Below are positions 28,632 to 38,868 of a stretch of 64,000 bases of DNA, piece by piece. The first letter of the stretch is position 1. Every line of letters begins with the position of its first letter. The DNA comes from Anodontia alba. Taxonomy: Eukaryota; Mollusca; Bivalvia; Lucinida; Lucinidae. Under the pieces are notes generated by a model, which saw only the letters and a list, made by a program, of their open reading frames with translations, ran no database searches and was not told where the DNA came from. The DNA lies in contig OZ024831.1 of assembly GCA_964016985.1 (NCBI GenBank), positions 21,066,195 to 21,130,194 on the forward strand, given 5' to 3'. The translations under genes and the position numbers were made by a program.

Positions 28632-31310
28632 CTGTCAAAAAGAAAACAGTTGTTTGACATATTACAACAGAAGTGGTAAAATTTATCCCATAGTTTTTTA
28701 TTTATTATCACTTACCTGTTTGGCTAGTATTGTTTTTATTCCAGTTTTTCACATTTTAGTTGAATTTTGAATATCAGCAAATAACAACTTTTTTCTAAAA
28801 TTCACAAGAAAACATTGTTTGGTATTTTATTCAAATTATCTCCTTTTGATAATGGCAAATGAAATATCAAGCCCTATTTTCTGAAAAAAAAAAACCCCAG
28901 AAAAACACACAGCAAAAATCAACAAGAACTAAATGATTCTCATTTGTCATCTGATTAAATCATCGCTTATAGAATGCTACTGTTGGGCCTGCTGTACTTG
29001 CAGGGCTTTGGGGAAGTGGGTATGTTAGAACTTCTTCTGTTACTGCCATTACGAAAACATGCCTATATAATTTTGACTCCCTTAAACCCCACTTTTATAT
29101 AATAAAACTGGGGTTTACAGGGGTATACATTATTTTTCTTATTTCTGCTCAAAACATAGATTGTGGGTACTCGTTAGAACCACCTTGGTGAGGCAGTTCT
29201 AATGAGTACCCACAATCTATGTTTTGAGCAGAAATATGAAAACATCAGAGTTTTTTTATCTGAAAATTTTCAGTTTTTGGAGGTGAAATTTTCTATATAT
29301 TTGAATAGGCGTGTTTTCGTAATGACTGACATTTTTCCCCTCATTCTCCTCTGTTTCTCTCTTGTCATGGCACTTTCTCTGAGAGACCACATAAAATCAC
29401 CCCCAAGGTTAACTCTTTCATTGCCACAGGCGATAATAATAGGCTTTTGCAAGCAGCATAGATCCAGATGAGACGGCTCACCGTCTCATCTGGATCTACG
29501 CTGTTTGACATTCAGACGTTCATCTTTACATATTAACTTCTTTCCAAGAGATAGTTTGTTAAAATTAAAAGCAGACGACAAATGTCGTCTGAAATTTGGC
29601 AGGGAAAGGGTTAACGTGTTGTTAGACAAGAACTCAAAGGAACAAAATAAAATACAAATACTGCTGATGGGACCCTCATACAATAAACTACATGGACACT
29701 GTCCCCCCACCCCACCCCCTTCACACACATATCTCCTCCTTCCCCCCCACCCTCCCTACACACACACACACACACAACGCTCCTGCCCATAGACAATGAG
29801 CTTGTATGCTTATAGCTTTCAGCCCTGTAGACCAAGACAGATTCTTTCCAGATAAGATGGCTCATCATGAGCCTTCTCATCTGGATCTACACTGTTTGCC
29901 ATTACAACTGTCACTCTTTTGGCAACAATGAATGCAGAGATGGAAAAGTGTATTTCAGAAACTCACGGTTGAAAGGTTCAGTCTAAAATAAGACCTGTTC
30001 TGTTTTTATTATATACAAAGTAATGAAATATAGAGAATTATTAATGAAATAAAATGCATATTTTCACTAGTGAAATATAAGTTTTATATTTTCACTAGTG
30101 AAAATATAAAACTTATATTTTCACTCCTCTGAGCAGTGAAAAATGTAAGATCTGGATCTACCTTTTTCTTATTTACATTTATGTTTTCATTACACGAGAT
30201 GAAAGTTTTTATGGTATTCACTGAAAAAGAGTAAATTTTCTTTTTATTTTATTTTTACACGCCAATGCGCGTTTCTGACGTCATGTCTAACGTCACCAAA
30301 CAAAACAAAACGTCATGGCTCCAAGGGACAAAACTGCGTGTCAGACTTTCCCTTGCAAATGCAAGATTTGCATCTCTTCTATCGAAAGTGATGTATATAA
30401 TAAAAAGAAAATTCAAATGTTTGTCGTGAATATGACTTTTATTTCATCTCGTGAAGTGAAAAAATGTATATTTCATTCGTGCCTTCGGCACTCATGAAAT
30501 ATACATTTTTTCACTTCACTCGATGAAATAAAAGTCATATTCACTCCAAACATTTGAATATCCTCTATTTATTGGGCAGCCCACAGAAGAAATATAAACA
30601 TTCCCCCTCAACCATTACCTGTTATAAGGATAACAGAATTGTCCAACTGATATTGACACAGTCGGGCAAGGCCTGCTATCCTTATAGCAGGTAAGGGTAA
30701 AGGTGGAATGTTTATATTTCTTCTGTTTTTTCACTTTCATTCTTGTTCCTCTATCTTCCCCGTTCTTCTCTTTTATCTCTACTATCCTTTTCTATCCTCT
30801 ACTCTACTATCTCTTTTCTCCCTTTCTCTGGGAGACGACACAAAATGACCCAAGAGGGTTGACGTGTCGTTACCGTGCTTAGAGTAATCTTTGCCACTCT
30901 CTAGGCTAATTCAGCAGACAACTTGATGATATATATCTTATTTTTTTTTTCCAGAAAACAGGATTGATCAGGATTTGACATTTCATGCAAATTGTCTTCA
31001 TTGGAATGTTAAAACCTTTTTCTCGGAAAATGAGAAAAATATTTCAGCATGATGTCTGCTGAACATTTTACCCAGAGTGCTAAGTGTTAAGATATAGCAA
31101 TATATAATACAAGAGTATATGGTAACAACATGGAAAACGAACAGTGTTGCGAAGAAATATTTTCATTTTGTAGCGTCGACGTTGGTGCAAAGTTGAAACA
31201 AAGTTGTTACTAAGATTAAATATGCACGATTTACCGTCTCTTATTATTTGTCCATTTATACTGACGGCCACCATCACAAGCAGAAAAACAAGTGTCCTTG
31301 CTAGTTCCAT
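26172..31310 (-). CDS. Secreted proline/lysine-rich heptad-repeat protein (839 aa)
   Basis: Two coding exons join in phase 1. Exon 1 (31310-31235) gives MELARTLVFLLVMVAVSING, a signal peptide with likely cleavage before Gln21, then QIIRD. Exon 2 (28631-26188) continues G-PPVPMIRGGPVPGRQYMGG to the TGA stop. Donor GACG|GTAAAT and acceptor TTTGACAG|GT are canonical. The mature chain starts with about 60 Gly/Pro/Phe/Gln-rich residues. It then runs in a heptad near K-K-P-(I/L/F)-(F/L)-P-P, arranged in higher-order blocks of 69-76 residues (each with an MKPIHLPTKPKVLPINPIF-like segment). Tyr, Cys, Trp and acidic residues are scarce, so it is strongly basic and probably polyproline-II-like and unstructured. 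Function is not recognised; an extracellular matrix, adhesive, shell or mucus role is inference from composition. The start is fixed by signal peptide and splice frame. Confidence 0.85.
28640..29046. other. Intron of the KKP gene, with palindromic MITE remnant
   Basis: Bases 28770-28975 contain arms of the AAAACA..CAATTATCTCC..CCCTATTTTCTG palindromic family, decayed. The rest is unassigned. Confidence 0.4.
29047..29324. mobile_element. CATTACGAAAAC MITE, copy 1
   Basis: Inverted termini CATTACGAAAACATGCCTAT and GGCGTGTTTTCGTAATG. Internal parts are CCCCACTTTTATATAATAAA, GGGGTATACATTATTTTTC and the GGTACTCGTTAGAACCACC / GGCAGTTCTAATGAGTACC palindrome. Eight copies lie in the window. Confidence 0.88.
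29409..29614. mobile_element. TTAA-bounded hairpin MITE (GAGACGGCTCA core)
   Basis: TTAACTCTTTCATTGCC ... GGCAGGGAAAGGGTTAA, with AGATCCAGATGAGACGG / CCGTCTCATCTGGATCT. It is the same subfamily as 10910. A further decayed relative lies at 29800-29975 (CAGATAAGATGGCTCATCAT). Confidence 0.75.
29695..29780. repeat. C-rich and (CA)n low-complexity tract
   Basis: TGTCCCCCCACCCCACCCCC, CCCCCCCACCCTCCC and a (CA) run of about nine units. Confidence 0.8.
30040..30570. repeat. Nested palindromes (TTTTCACTAGTGAAA / GAAATAAAAGTCATATTCAC)
   Basis: TATTTTCACTAGTGAAAATA lies at the centre of a stem near 30065-30120. At 30425-30550, GTGAATATGACTTTTATTTC pairs with GAAATAAAAGTCATATTCAC around TGCCTTCGGCA. 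The two hairpins look like one foldback element with shared ends (AAAATTCAAATGTTTG / CAAACATTTGAATAT). Confidence 0.7.
30577..30727. mobile_element. Foldback MITE (ACAGAAGAAATATAAACATTCC)
   Basis: ACAGAAGAAATATAAACATT and AATGTTTATATTTCTTCTGT are exact inverted ends, with TACCTGTTATAAGGATAACA / CTATCCTTATAGCAGGTAA inside. It abuts the preceding palindrome. Confidence 0.8.
30881..31090. mobile_element. Palindromic MITE (GTCTGCTGAACATTTTACCC family)
   Basis: Arms TTTGCCACTCTCTAGGCTAA, then TTCAGCAGACAACTTG, versus ATGTCTGCTGAACATTTTAC. It lies in the KKP-gene intron close to the signal exon. Confidence 0.65.
31235..31310 (-). CDS. Signal-peptide exon of the KKP-repeat gene
   Basis: 76 coding nt: 25 codons plus one base, ending before a GTAAATC donor (minus strand). 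The translation has a basic N-terminus, a LVFLLVMVAV hydrophobic core and a small-residue cleavage site (SING|Q). A short signal exon joined in phase 1 to a long repeat exon is a common layout for animal secreted repeat proteins. Confidence 0.85.
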
Positions 31311-31319
31311 TTCTCTGAT

Positions 31320-31450
31320 AATTTTTCCTGAAAGGAAGAAGAAATTACTCTTACCAATAGGTTGTAATGTAAATGCGGTGAAAGTAACTATCATGAAATC
31401 AAAACACTCAGAATGCTGATGGGGGCGGTTGCCTGAAATTCTATTGGCCT
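31320..31450 (-). promoter_or_regulatory. Possible promoter/5'UTR of the KKP-repeat gene
   Basis: On the minus strand a CCAAT motif (GGCCAATAG, 31443-31450) and a GC box (CCGCCCCC, about 31421-31428) lie about 110-140 bases before the ATG. TTCTTCTTCCTTTCAG just before GAAAAATTATCAGAGAAATGG (31327 and leftward) looks like an acceptor, so a separate non-coding first exon is possible. No TATA box is clear. Confidence 0.35.
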
Positions 31451-31499
31451 CACATTTTTTCAATATTCCTTATTAATTCATACTAATGCAACCGTTTTT

Positions 31500-32190
31500 G
31501 GTACTGGATATTCCCTTTTCGCTGTTTCTTTTCGGTACCCGATAGCCCAGTTTCGGTAGAAAAGGTCCTTTTTAGTACAAAAGGTCCTTTTCGGTGTTTT
31601 GTAGGACCACAGCTGTACAGTTAGTGCGTTTTATTGTAGCATGATTCGGTAAATAAGCGAACAGCGAAGGCCTTCTTCAGGGCACAGGGCATGGGAAAGA
31701 AAGCCACTGTCTGTCTACATGTTCAAACAGTCAACACGATGACGTCTAACTCTGATCAAATATAATTTTGTTTATTTACTGGCAAGCATTAGTTCCAGCA
31801 TGGTCTGTATAGAAAAGGAAGACATGGGCTGCGTTCAAAAGTGCAAGGTGATAGCAAATGTTTGAGCTGGATCCCTGTACCGAATGACGAGCACATGCAC
31901 ATTTGAACGCAGTCCTGATTTTCAAGGGAAACCGTTTGCCGGTGTTATACGCAAAAATTTGGATTTAAAGCATTCTCGATTTTGAAGAAAAAAAAAGAGA
32001 AAAAAGGAAAGAAAATAGCATATATGGACATGATCATCTTGGTCGACGGACCGCGAATATTTTAAGAATCTTTAGTGCCTTCGACCAAGGAGGCTTGGCA
32101 TAAAAATTAATAGAAATTGACCCAGGGTCTTCAGAGGAGGTTGTTTGAAACTGGACGAACTATGGCGATAAACAGCAGACGGAAAGTAGT
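31500..32190. other. Upstream flank of the KKP gene
   Basis: Bases 31550-31600 contain AGAAAAGGTCCTTTTTAGTACAAAAGGTCCTTTTCGG short repeats (copies of AAAGGTCCTTTT). Bases 31829-31910 form a GGCTGCGTTCAAAAGTGCA / TGCACATTTGAACGCAGTC inverted repeat. Bases 32035-32140 resemble the CGACGGACCGCGAATATTTT end of tandem-repeat elements. No gene seen. Confidence 0.45.
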
Positions 32191-32193
32191 CAC

Positions 32194-32290
32194 TACCCAG
32201 CTAGAATTCAATCTACTTAATCTTTATCAGACCGTTATCGGCCCAACAGGACTCCTGTCGGGCCGACAACGGTCCAATATGCATTTAAAT
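32194..32290. repeat. Palindromic MITE (CGTTATCGGCCCAACAGGA)
   Basis: ACCGTTATCGGCCCAACAGG pairs with CCTGTCGGGCCGACAACGGT. A relative lies at 56007-56110. Confidence 0.65.
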
Positions 32291-32424
32291 AAAATGTCAT
32301 GTGGATATGCACATTCGGAGACTTCGAGTCAGTTGATCTAAACACAAAAAGCAAAAAGGTCTGTAGGGTTGAAAGGGTTATGTATTGAATTTTGTGGTAG
32401 ATAATAAAAATATGTGCAATTTTA

Positions 32425-32753
32425 CAGTTCACTGTCGTTATCTCGATTTCGCTTAGCTTAAATAAGTGCCTATCTCGAAGTGAAAATCTGGTCCCTGTTT
32501 TAACATAGAAACCTAACAACAGGTAACAAAATATTGTGGAAAAGAGGAGAAATTGCTCCTAAGCTCCTAAGGAGCAATTTCTCTTTCCACAATATTTTCA
32601 ATATATTTCAAATTACATTTAATTTGTGAAATGTGGTTGGTCGAATTTTTTTTTTCTCAATTCTGCAAATCTGACATGTCGGGATACGGGTATACGGGTA
32701 TCTCGAAGAATTTCAGAGAGTTCCTTGGATTTCGAGATAATGAGAGTCGACTG
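32425..32753. mobile_element. Pogo/Tigger-like MITE, copy 2 (reverse)
   Basis: Ends CAGTTCACTGTCGTTATCTC and GATAATGAGAGTCGACTG, with the AGAGGAGAAATTGCTCC / GGAGCAATTTCTCTT hairpin. Orientation is opposite to 8750. Confidence 0.78.
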
Positions 32754-32869
32754 TCTGTGCAATTGTAGTTATATAAATGTATGACAGTAATAAAAACGAT
32801 AAATACATGTATTCGCAATTTTATGTGTGCTAATGATACATATGTCTGTAGTGTCGAAGTTTTCAGGAC

Positions 32870-33190
32870 AAGACAAGCTAGTTTGGGCCAGTAAGGCCTC
32901 GTCAGTGACCCTCATATTTTCAACTATAAATGCGTGTTTGTAAAATACTAATACTATACGCCTGTCCCTGCAAAAATGACAACGTTAAAAAGGGACATAA
33001 CTCACACAAAATTAATCTTTTTTTTTTTTTCAAAAACTAATGAGGTGATTTACTCCCCAGCCCCAGTAAGCTCGCCAAGTTTCAAGGCCCTAGCTCAAAT
33101 AGTTATCAAGAAAACATGACCGGACGGACGGACGAACGACCCAGAAGCAATATGCCCCTCCAACGTCTTCAAATTTGGAGGCATAAAATC
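32870..33190. repeat. Fragment of a tandem-repeat-type element
   Basis: It includes AAAGGGACATAACTCACACA, TCAAGGCCCTAGCTCAAATA and GACCGGACGGACGGACGAAC followed by ATGCCCCTCCAAC; the GGACGG run is the end signature shared with 48740 and 61270. Confidence 0.5.
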
Positions 33191-33469
33191 CCGGAGTGAG
33201 CTCTATGGTCACAGAAGGCCAGAAAATATAAAATACACTATATCGAAGTAAGGGGAGATGTGTTCTGGCCGTCACACGGCAAGAAAAGCAACTGTATTTC
33301 CAGTCCAAAACATCTATACCATCCCTAGAACATAATGGTTCCATAAGTACTGACGAAAATGACAAGGCTGATATCTTAAATAATTTATTTCAAAGCCAGA
33401 GCTATTTAACTAACCAATATCCAGTCCTACCCCACAAATTACCTACTGCTGTTACTACCGAATTAAATA

Positions 33470-33810
33470 CAGTCGACTCTCGTTATCTCGAATTCCAAGG
33501 GACTCACTGAAACACTTCGAGATATCTGTACCTCGACATACATGTATCAGAGTTGAGAGAGTGCGGAAAACAATAAATTGAACAACCACATTTAACAAAT
33601 GAATATGTAATTTGACTCCTGAAGTTAGAAATATATATATGAAATAATGTGGAAAAGAGGAAAAATTGCTCCTTAGGAGCAATTTCTCCTCTTTTCCACA
33701 TTATTTTGTTACCTGTTGTCATAGTTTCATGTTAAAACAGGGACCGGATTTTCACTTCGAGATAAGCGGTTATTCGAAATAAGCGAGTTCGAGATAACGA
33801 GGTTTGACTG
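33470..33810. mobile_element. Pogo/Tigger-like MITE, copy 3, inside the retrotransposon
   Basis: CAGTCGACTCTCGTTATCTC after TA (33468-33469) and CGAGATAACGAGGTTTGACTG before TA (33811-33812). Removing it and one TA rejoins the retrotransposon frame ...TTELN-NIEFSG. Confidence 0.9.
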
Positions 33811-35013
33811 TAATATTGAATTTTCCGGTGCTGAAGTCGAGACTATACACAAATCTCTCCCTATTGGTAAAGCCTCTGGTCCTAAAAACTTTAGTAATCG
33901 TATTCTTCGTGAACTTGCTCACAAAATTTCTTCTCCTTTTTGTAATTTGTTTAATCAGTTTTATTTATTAATTCGGGTCCTGTGCCATCATTTTATGAAG
34001 AAGCTAATGTCTATCCAATACATTTATAAAAGGGTGATATATCTATACCTCCTAATTACCAACCTATCTCACTACTCAATTCAGAAAATAAACTTTCGAA
34101 TAAATTGTATTTAAATATTCATACAATCATTTGCCTGACAACAATTTGCTATCTTCTCGCCAGTCTGGTTTTATACAAGGATATGCTACAGTGAATCAAT
34201 TAACTTAGCTTTTCGATACTTTTTGTCAGGCCCTTGACTCGGGTAAAGAAATTAGCTCTTTTTTGTGACGTCAGCAAAGCCTTTGACTGAGTCTGGCATG
34301 AATGGGTTGCTCCTTAAACTTAAGGCAGCTGGCGTCACTGGGAATGTGCATGCATAGTTTAACAGTTACCTTCCCAACAGGAAACAAAGAGTTATTCTTC
34401 CAGACTGGGCTTATATTCTCGACGGTGTTCCCCAGGGGCCAATTTTAGGCCCGTTGTTATTCTTACTATTTATAAATGACATGGTACTGAACATTGGATC
34501 AAATATAAGCTCTTTGTAGATGACACTAGTCTTTAAATTATCGTCGATAACCCTATTACTGCTGCTAATTGTCTCAATATAGATCTTGAAACAATTTCAA
34601 AATGAGCTGAAACTTGGCTTGTGTCTTTCAATCCGACTAAAATTGAAAGTCTCCTCATTTCGTGTAAATTAAATAAACTTAATCATCCACCAATCATAAT
34701 ACAAAATTTTCAATAACCGGAGTAGAGTTTTACAACCGTCTTGTGATCTATTTATCAATAGATTGTTCATGGCACAATCATGTTTCAGAGAAAGCCTGGG
34801 GTAGAGTTAATGTAATGATAAAGCATAAATTTAAATTAGACCGTAAATCATTAAAAATAATATACAGTTTTTATCCGACCTTTACGAGAATATGGGGATG
34901 TAATATGGGACAATTTTTCTGAATTCTAAAAACAAGAGTTAGAAAAGAACCAACTTGAAGCAGCTCGCATAGCTACTGGGACAGTGTAAGCTTATTTCTA
35001 TATTGCTTTGAAC

Positions 35014-35292
35014 CATTACGAAAACACGCCTATTCAAATATATAGAAAATTTCACCTCCAAAAACAAAAAAAAAATCAGATAAAAAACTCTGATAGTTTT
35101 CATATTTCTGCTAAAACATAGATTGTGGGTACTCGTTAGAACCGCCTCGCCGAGGCGGTTCTAACGAGTATCCATAATCTATGTTTTTGAGCAGAAATAA
35201 GGAAAATAAGGTATACCTCTGTAAACCCCAGTTTTATTATATAAAAGTGGGGTTGAAGGGGGTCAAAATTACATAGACATGTTTTCGTCATG
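35014..35292. mobile_element. CATTACGAAAAC MITE, copy 2, inside the retrotransposon
   Basis: Termini CATTACGAAAACACGCCTAT and ATAGACATGTTTTCGTCATG, with a perfect GAACCGCCTCGCCGAGGCGGTTC centre. It separates the reverse transcriptase core from its C-terminal part. Confidence 0.9.
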
Positions 35293-35899
35293 AAAGAAGT
35301 TGGATGGGAGTCACTTGAACAGAGAAGACAAACCCACAAACTGACTCTATCCTTTAAAATGTTTTCCCATCTAACTCCTTTGTACTTGTCCTCTCTTATT
35401 CCTCCATCAGTCAGTGACATGTCACGATATAAGCTTCGCAATTCTGACCATTTACAAACTATTGATTCAGGAACAAATCTTTATTATAATTCTTTTCTGC
35501 CTTCTACGGTAAGGGCTTGGAATAATCTACCCGCCGAAGTGAAACAGTCTCAAACAACAAACTCTTTTGAATACTATTTTAACAAAGACAAAACAGCTGT
35601 TCCTAAATATTATTATTCTAAAAATAGGAAAACCCAAATTCTCCATACTAGATTATGGACGAACTGTAGCTCATTTAATCTATTTTTGAAATGTATTTCT
35701 GACTCGCCTATATGTAGACGTGGTAGTATTGAGAACTCAGAACACTTCTTTTTCCACTGTCCTCACTATCAGCAGCATAAGAACGTGCTTCTAATTGTGG
35801 TTTCTCCTTATCATAGACCTACTCTTGACTTTCTTCTGCACGGGAAATCCTCTTTATCATATGATACAAACATGACCATCTTTTGAAAATATTCACCGG

Positions 35900-36430
35900 T
35901 TCACCTATACCCCCTTCCCTACCTTTCCCCTATTTTTTGTCCGTTTACTTCTTCTTATCCCTTTCTAACTTCAAAAGTGCTCTATATAATATGAATTCTA
36001 TTAGGTATCATAATTTATGTCGGTATTTCCTTATTTTTATGACCCAAATATGCATAATCAACACTTATTGTGTATTGTTTGGTCATTGTTAAATATCACT
36101 ACATAATATTATTTGTTTCAATGTACTTTGCATGAAATTCGCCATTACGTATACATGTCAGTTGTTTCTGGGAGAAGAACTACATAAGTACTTAAGTACT
36201 TGTCCTTTCATTCTAATCCCAACTGGAATCATTACCTGTCTCATATTGCAATGATGTTATTTATATAATAAAATATGTTTAAAACAACTGTATTCTTTCA
36301 CATTTTCCCTGTGCGTTTTTCTGCAAATTAACTTTAGTTTGATAGATAATAAATGTCTATAAAATATCTCATCAATTAAAAACATAACCAACTATCGTCA
36401 ATTAAATAACCATAATCATTTTGTAATTTA
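35900..36430. other. Unassigned sequence downstream of the retrotransposon
   Basis: AT-rich, possibly 3' tail of the retrotransposon. Nothing else recognised. Confidence 0.35.
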
Positions 36431-36436
36431 TCATTT

Positions 36437-36667
36437 GAGCCGCAACGTCAGAAAACGTTCGTTCGGACATATGCGCCCAGCGAAGATTCAGATCAGCCTG
36501 CGCGAATGCCTACAGTCTGAGCAGAATCTTCCTTGTTCGAATTTTGGATAGCCAGGAGTGCAAAGTTTCTTCATGCGGTCAACGGACTGATCAGACTGCT
36601 TAGATGCGCAGGCTAATTTGAGTTCATTTGGCGCATGTCATCAGGTACGTTTTCTCACGTTGCGGCT
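36437..36667. mobile_element. Foldback MITE (GAGCCGCAACGTCAGAAAACG)
   Basis: AGCCGCAACGTCAGAAAACG and CGTTTTCTCACGTTGCGGCT are inverted ends; inside, CAGATCAGCCTGCGCGAATG / TAGATGCGCAGGCTAATTTG. A copy lies at 55590-55790. Confidence 0.75.
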
Positions 36668-37430
36668 TGTTTTGTATTGTCGTTTGATCGAATATGAATG
36701 ATGTAAATGAACATATGCCTTTATGGGGTGCTTAGGTAGCGAAGACCTTGACAGAAGTGCACGGATACACTGACTATTCCGGTCTTAACTATATACGTGT
36801 GACCTTGTACTGGTTTTCCTTTGTTGGAGAGGAGGAAGGGGAGTGGGTGATAAAAGTCGATTTATTATTTTTTTTATTATTCTTTTTAAATTAATTTTTC
36901 GGTATGATTTTTAAAATGTGGATGAATGAAACATGTCTGACAGTCTTATGAAAAGGATTTCCATATTTCTGTACATTTTTGCTCTGATTAGAAGAAATTA
37001 CCCAAATTACCACTTTAGGAGCAGAAAGTAAGTTCGGTTCTGTCATTCACGCAATTGAACAGCTTACTTAAAAATCTTGTCCTTATATGGAAGAACACTC
37101 AAGGTTCAACGAAGCGTATAGCTAGCTGGAGGGTCGTTACAATATCTTAGTCTTGCATGTTTGTTTCAGTCTACTGCTTTTTCATAAACCTGTCGAATAA
37201 ATAATTTAGACACAGACCCAACTGCCAAGTAAACCAAGTAACACATAAAACCCATCAGCGGAAACACCTACGGTCCAGACCAGCCTGTCCATCCGCTCTA
37301 TCTGGCCAGTCTTTGTTGTTATCGTTGTTGTTGTATGCATGTGTGTGTGTAAACCGAGAAACAGCGAATGACATTACACTGCGCAGAGGATGTTCGTTAT
37401 GCAGTTCATGGTCAACTCAACAATTTGAAA
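36668..37430. other. Unassigned intergenic sequence
   Basis: No gene found. A short (TGT)n/(GT)n tract lies near 37310-37350 and poly(A) at 37430-37476. Confidence 0.35.
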
Positions 37431-37536
37431 AAAAAACAAAACAAAACAAAACAAAAAAAAAAAAAAAAAAAAAAAAACGACAATAGTTACAATAAAATAT
37501 AAAACAAAACAGTTCTGGTTTTACTAATTGATGATG

Positions 37537-37667
37537 TACACAAAACTGGTTAATCGCTTGGAGGACTAAGCCTGTCCAGTAAATGTGTGGTTAGGTAAAC
37601 TGACCGCGCTCGACATGACCCTATTGGGTTGACTGGGCCGTAAAACCTCAACACAAACAAACAAACT
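37537..37667 (+). mobile_element. SINE, 5'-truncated copy
   Basis: Only the 3' half is present: ACTGGTTAATCGCTTGGAGG through GTCGTAAAACCT-like end and ACAAACAAACAAAC tail, matching 24854-25162. Confidence 0.85.
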
Positions 37668-37702
37668 AACTGATGACAAATGTTTTATACACCCGACAAC
37701 CA

Positions 37703-37703
<1 letters not shown>

Positions 37704-37784
<81 letters not shown>
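37704..37784. repeat. (TA)n microsatellite
   Basis: About 40 uninterrupted TA units. Confidence 0.98.
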
Positions 37785-37785
<1 letters not shown>

Positions 37786-37849
37786 CAATCATACACCACT
37801 GACTGACTTCACTGAAACTAATCAGGAAATATAAAAAAAAATTCCATTT

Positions 37850-38670
37850 CTCTGATAACGATATCGCTTATCACTCAGTCATATCTTGTCATATGGACTC
37901 ATATATATTTGGGCCAGCGCACGACAAAACCTACAATAAGACCTGTGTGATCAGCAAAGACTCAGAACAGCCTATACCTACGGCAAGGGTTCTCGTTCAT
38001 CCCTCTTTGGATAACTCGGAGGCTGTAGAAGGCACATGCGATCAGCGAGGACTCTGATCAGACTGCGCGAATGCGCAGGCTGATCTGAGTCTTCGCTGGT
38101 CGCAGAAGTCTTATTGTAAGTTTTGTCGTGCGCTGGCTCAATTATATGAAAGAAGCTTCTTTTTAAATATCATCTTCCTTCATTGTATATTGTTTGTCAA
38201 GATTTTTCCCATACGAAATTTTGTGGTCTTGCAGATTTCCATCAATTAAATTGCTTTTTCTATAACGATATCGCTTATCACTCAGTCACATCTTGTCATA
38301 TGGACCCATATATATTTGAGCCAGCGCATGACAAAACCTACAATAAGACCTGTGTGATCAGCAAAGACTCAGAACAGCCTATACCTACGGCAAGGGTTCT
38401 CGTTCATCCCTCTTTGGATAACTCGGAGGCTGTAGAAGGCACATGCGATCAGCGAGGACTCTGATCAGACTGCGCGAATGCGCAGGCTGATCTGAGTCTT
38501 CGCTGGTCGCAGAAGTCTTATTGTAAGTTTTGTCGTGCGCTGGTTCAATTATATGATAGAAACTTCTTTTTAAATATCATCTTCCTTCATTGTATATTGT
38601 TTGTCAAGATTTTTCCCATACGAAATTTTGTGGTCTTGTAGATTTCCGTCACTTAAATTGCTTTTTCTAA
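37850..38670. repeat. 407-bp tandem duplication containing a foldback MITE
   Basis: ATATCGCTTATCACTCAGTC at 37861 and 38268, CCAGCGCA at 37914 and 38321, and TTGTAAGTTTTGTCGTGCGC at 38114 and 38521 all differ by exactly 407. Each unit includes one foldback MITE (37913-38140; 38320-38547) with ends GCCAGCGCACGACAAAACCT / TTTTGTCGTGCGCTGG. Differences between copies are few, so the duplication is fairly recent. Confidence 0.9.
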
Positions 38671-38700
38671 TCTTTTAGTCTTACCTGTTGAACAGGTCAC

Positions 38701-38868
38701 CCTAATTCAGCAGACGACAAGTTGGTGATATTTTTCTTGTTTTTCCAGTAAACAGGATTTGACATTGGAGACAATTTGCACGAAGTGTCAAATCCTGTTT
38801 TCTGGGGAAAATAAGAAAAATATCACCAACTTGTCGTCTTCTGAATTTTTTACCCAGAGTGCCAAGCG
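38701..38868. mobile_element. Palindromic MITE, best copy of the GTCGTCTGCTGAAT family
   Basis: CCTAATTCAGCAGACGACAA, then GTTGGTGATATTTTTCTTG, pairs with AATATCACCAACTTGTCGTC; the centre is GAAACAGGATTTGACA-type / TGTCAAATCCTGTTTTCTGG. A second, decayed copy lies at 39290-39475. Confidence 0.8.

Larger units (their letters stand above)
33190..35890 (+). pseudogene. Degenerate non-LTR retrotransposon (Jockey/CR1-like), split by two MITEs
   Basis: Fragments read NDKADILNNLFQSQSYLTNQ (33355 on), then after the MITE at 33470-33810 NIEFSGAEVETIHKSLPIGK ASGP and NRILRELAHKI. Next come DGVPQGPILGPLLFLLFIND (34421) and the catalytic box as KLFVDDTSL (about 34509). After the MITE at 35014-35292 follow GWESLEQRRQTHKLTLSFKM, FLPSTVRAWNNLPAEVKQSQ and a terminal HTRLWTNCSSFN ... 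HFFFHCPHY region ending about 35883. Several stops and shifts lie between. Order of motifs matches a non-LTR reverse transcriptase with its 3' zinc-finger-like tail. The 198-codon open frame at 35290-35886 is the tail of this element, not a host gene. Confidence 0.85.

Noticed and set aside
31327..31354. Mini-intron between GGTAAGAG and CTTTCAG upstream of the KKP-gene ATG
   Set aside because: The implied intron is only about 26 bases, below the length spliced in animals; the acceptor may instead serve a distant non-coding exon.
31080..31463. 127-codon minus-strand frame starting MKKCEANRIS as the start of the KKP gene
   Set aside because: The upstream extension crosses CCAAT/GC-box-like sequence and an acceptor-like tract; the internal Met at 31310 starts a clean signal peptide and is preferred.
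35290..35886. 198-codon open frame as a host gene
   Set aside because: The sequence (WNNLPAEVKQS, HTRLWTNCSS, FFFHCPHY) is the C-terminal tail of a non-LTR retrotransposon whose core lies upstream.
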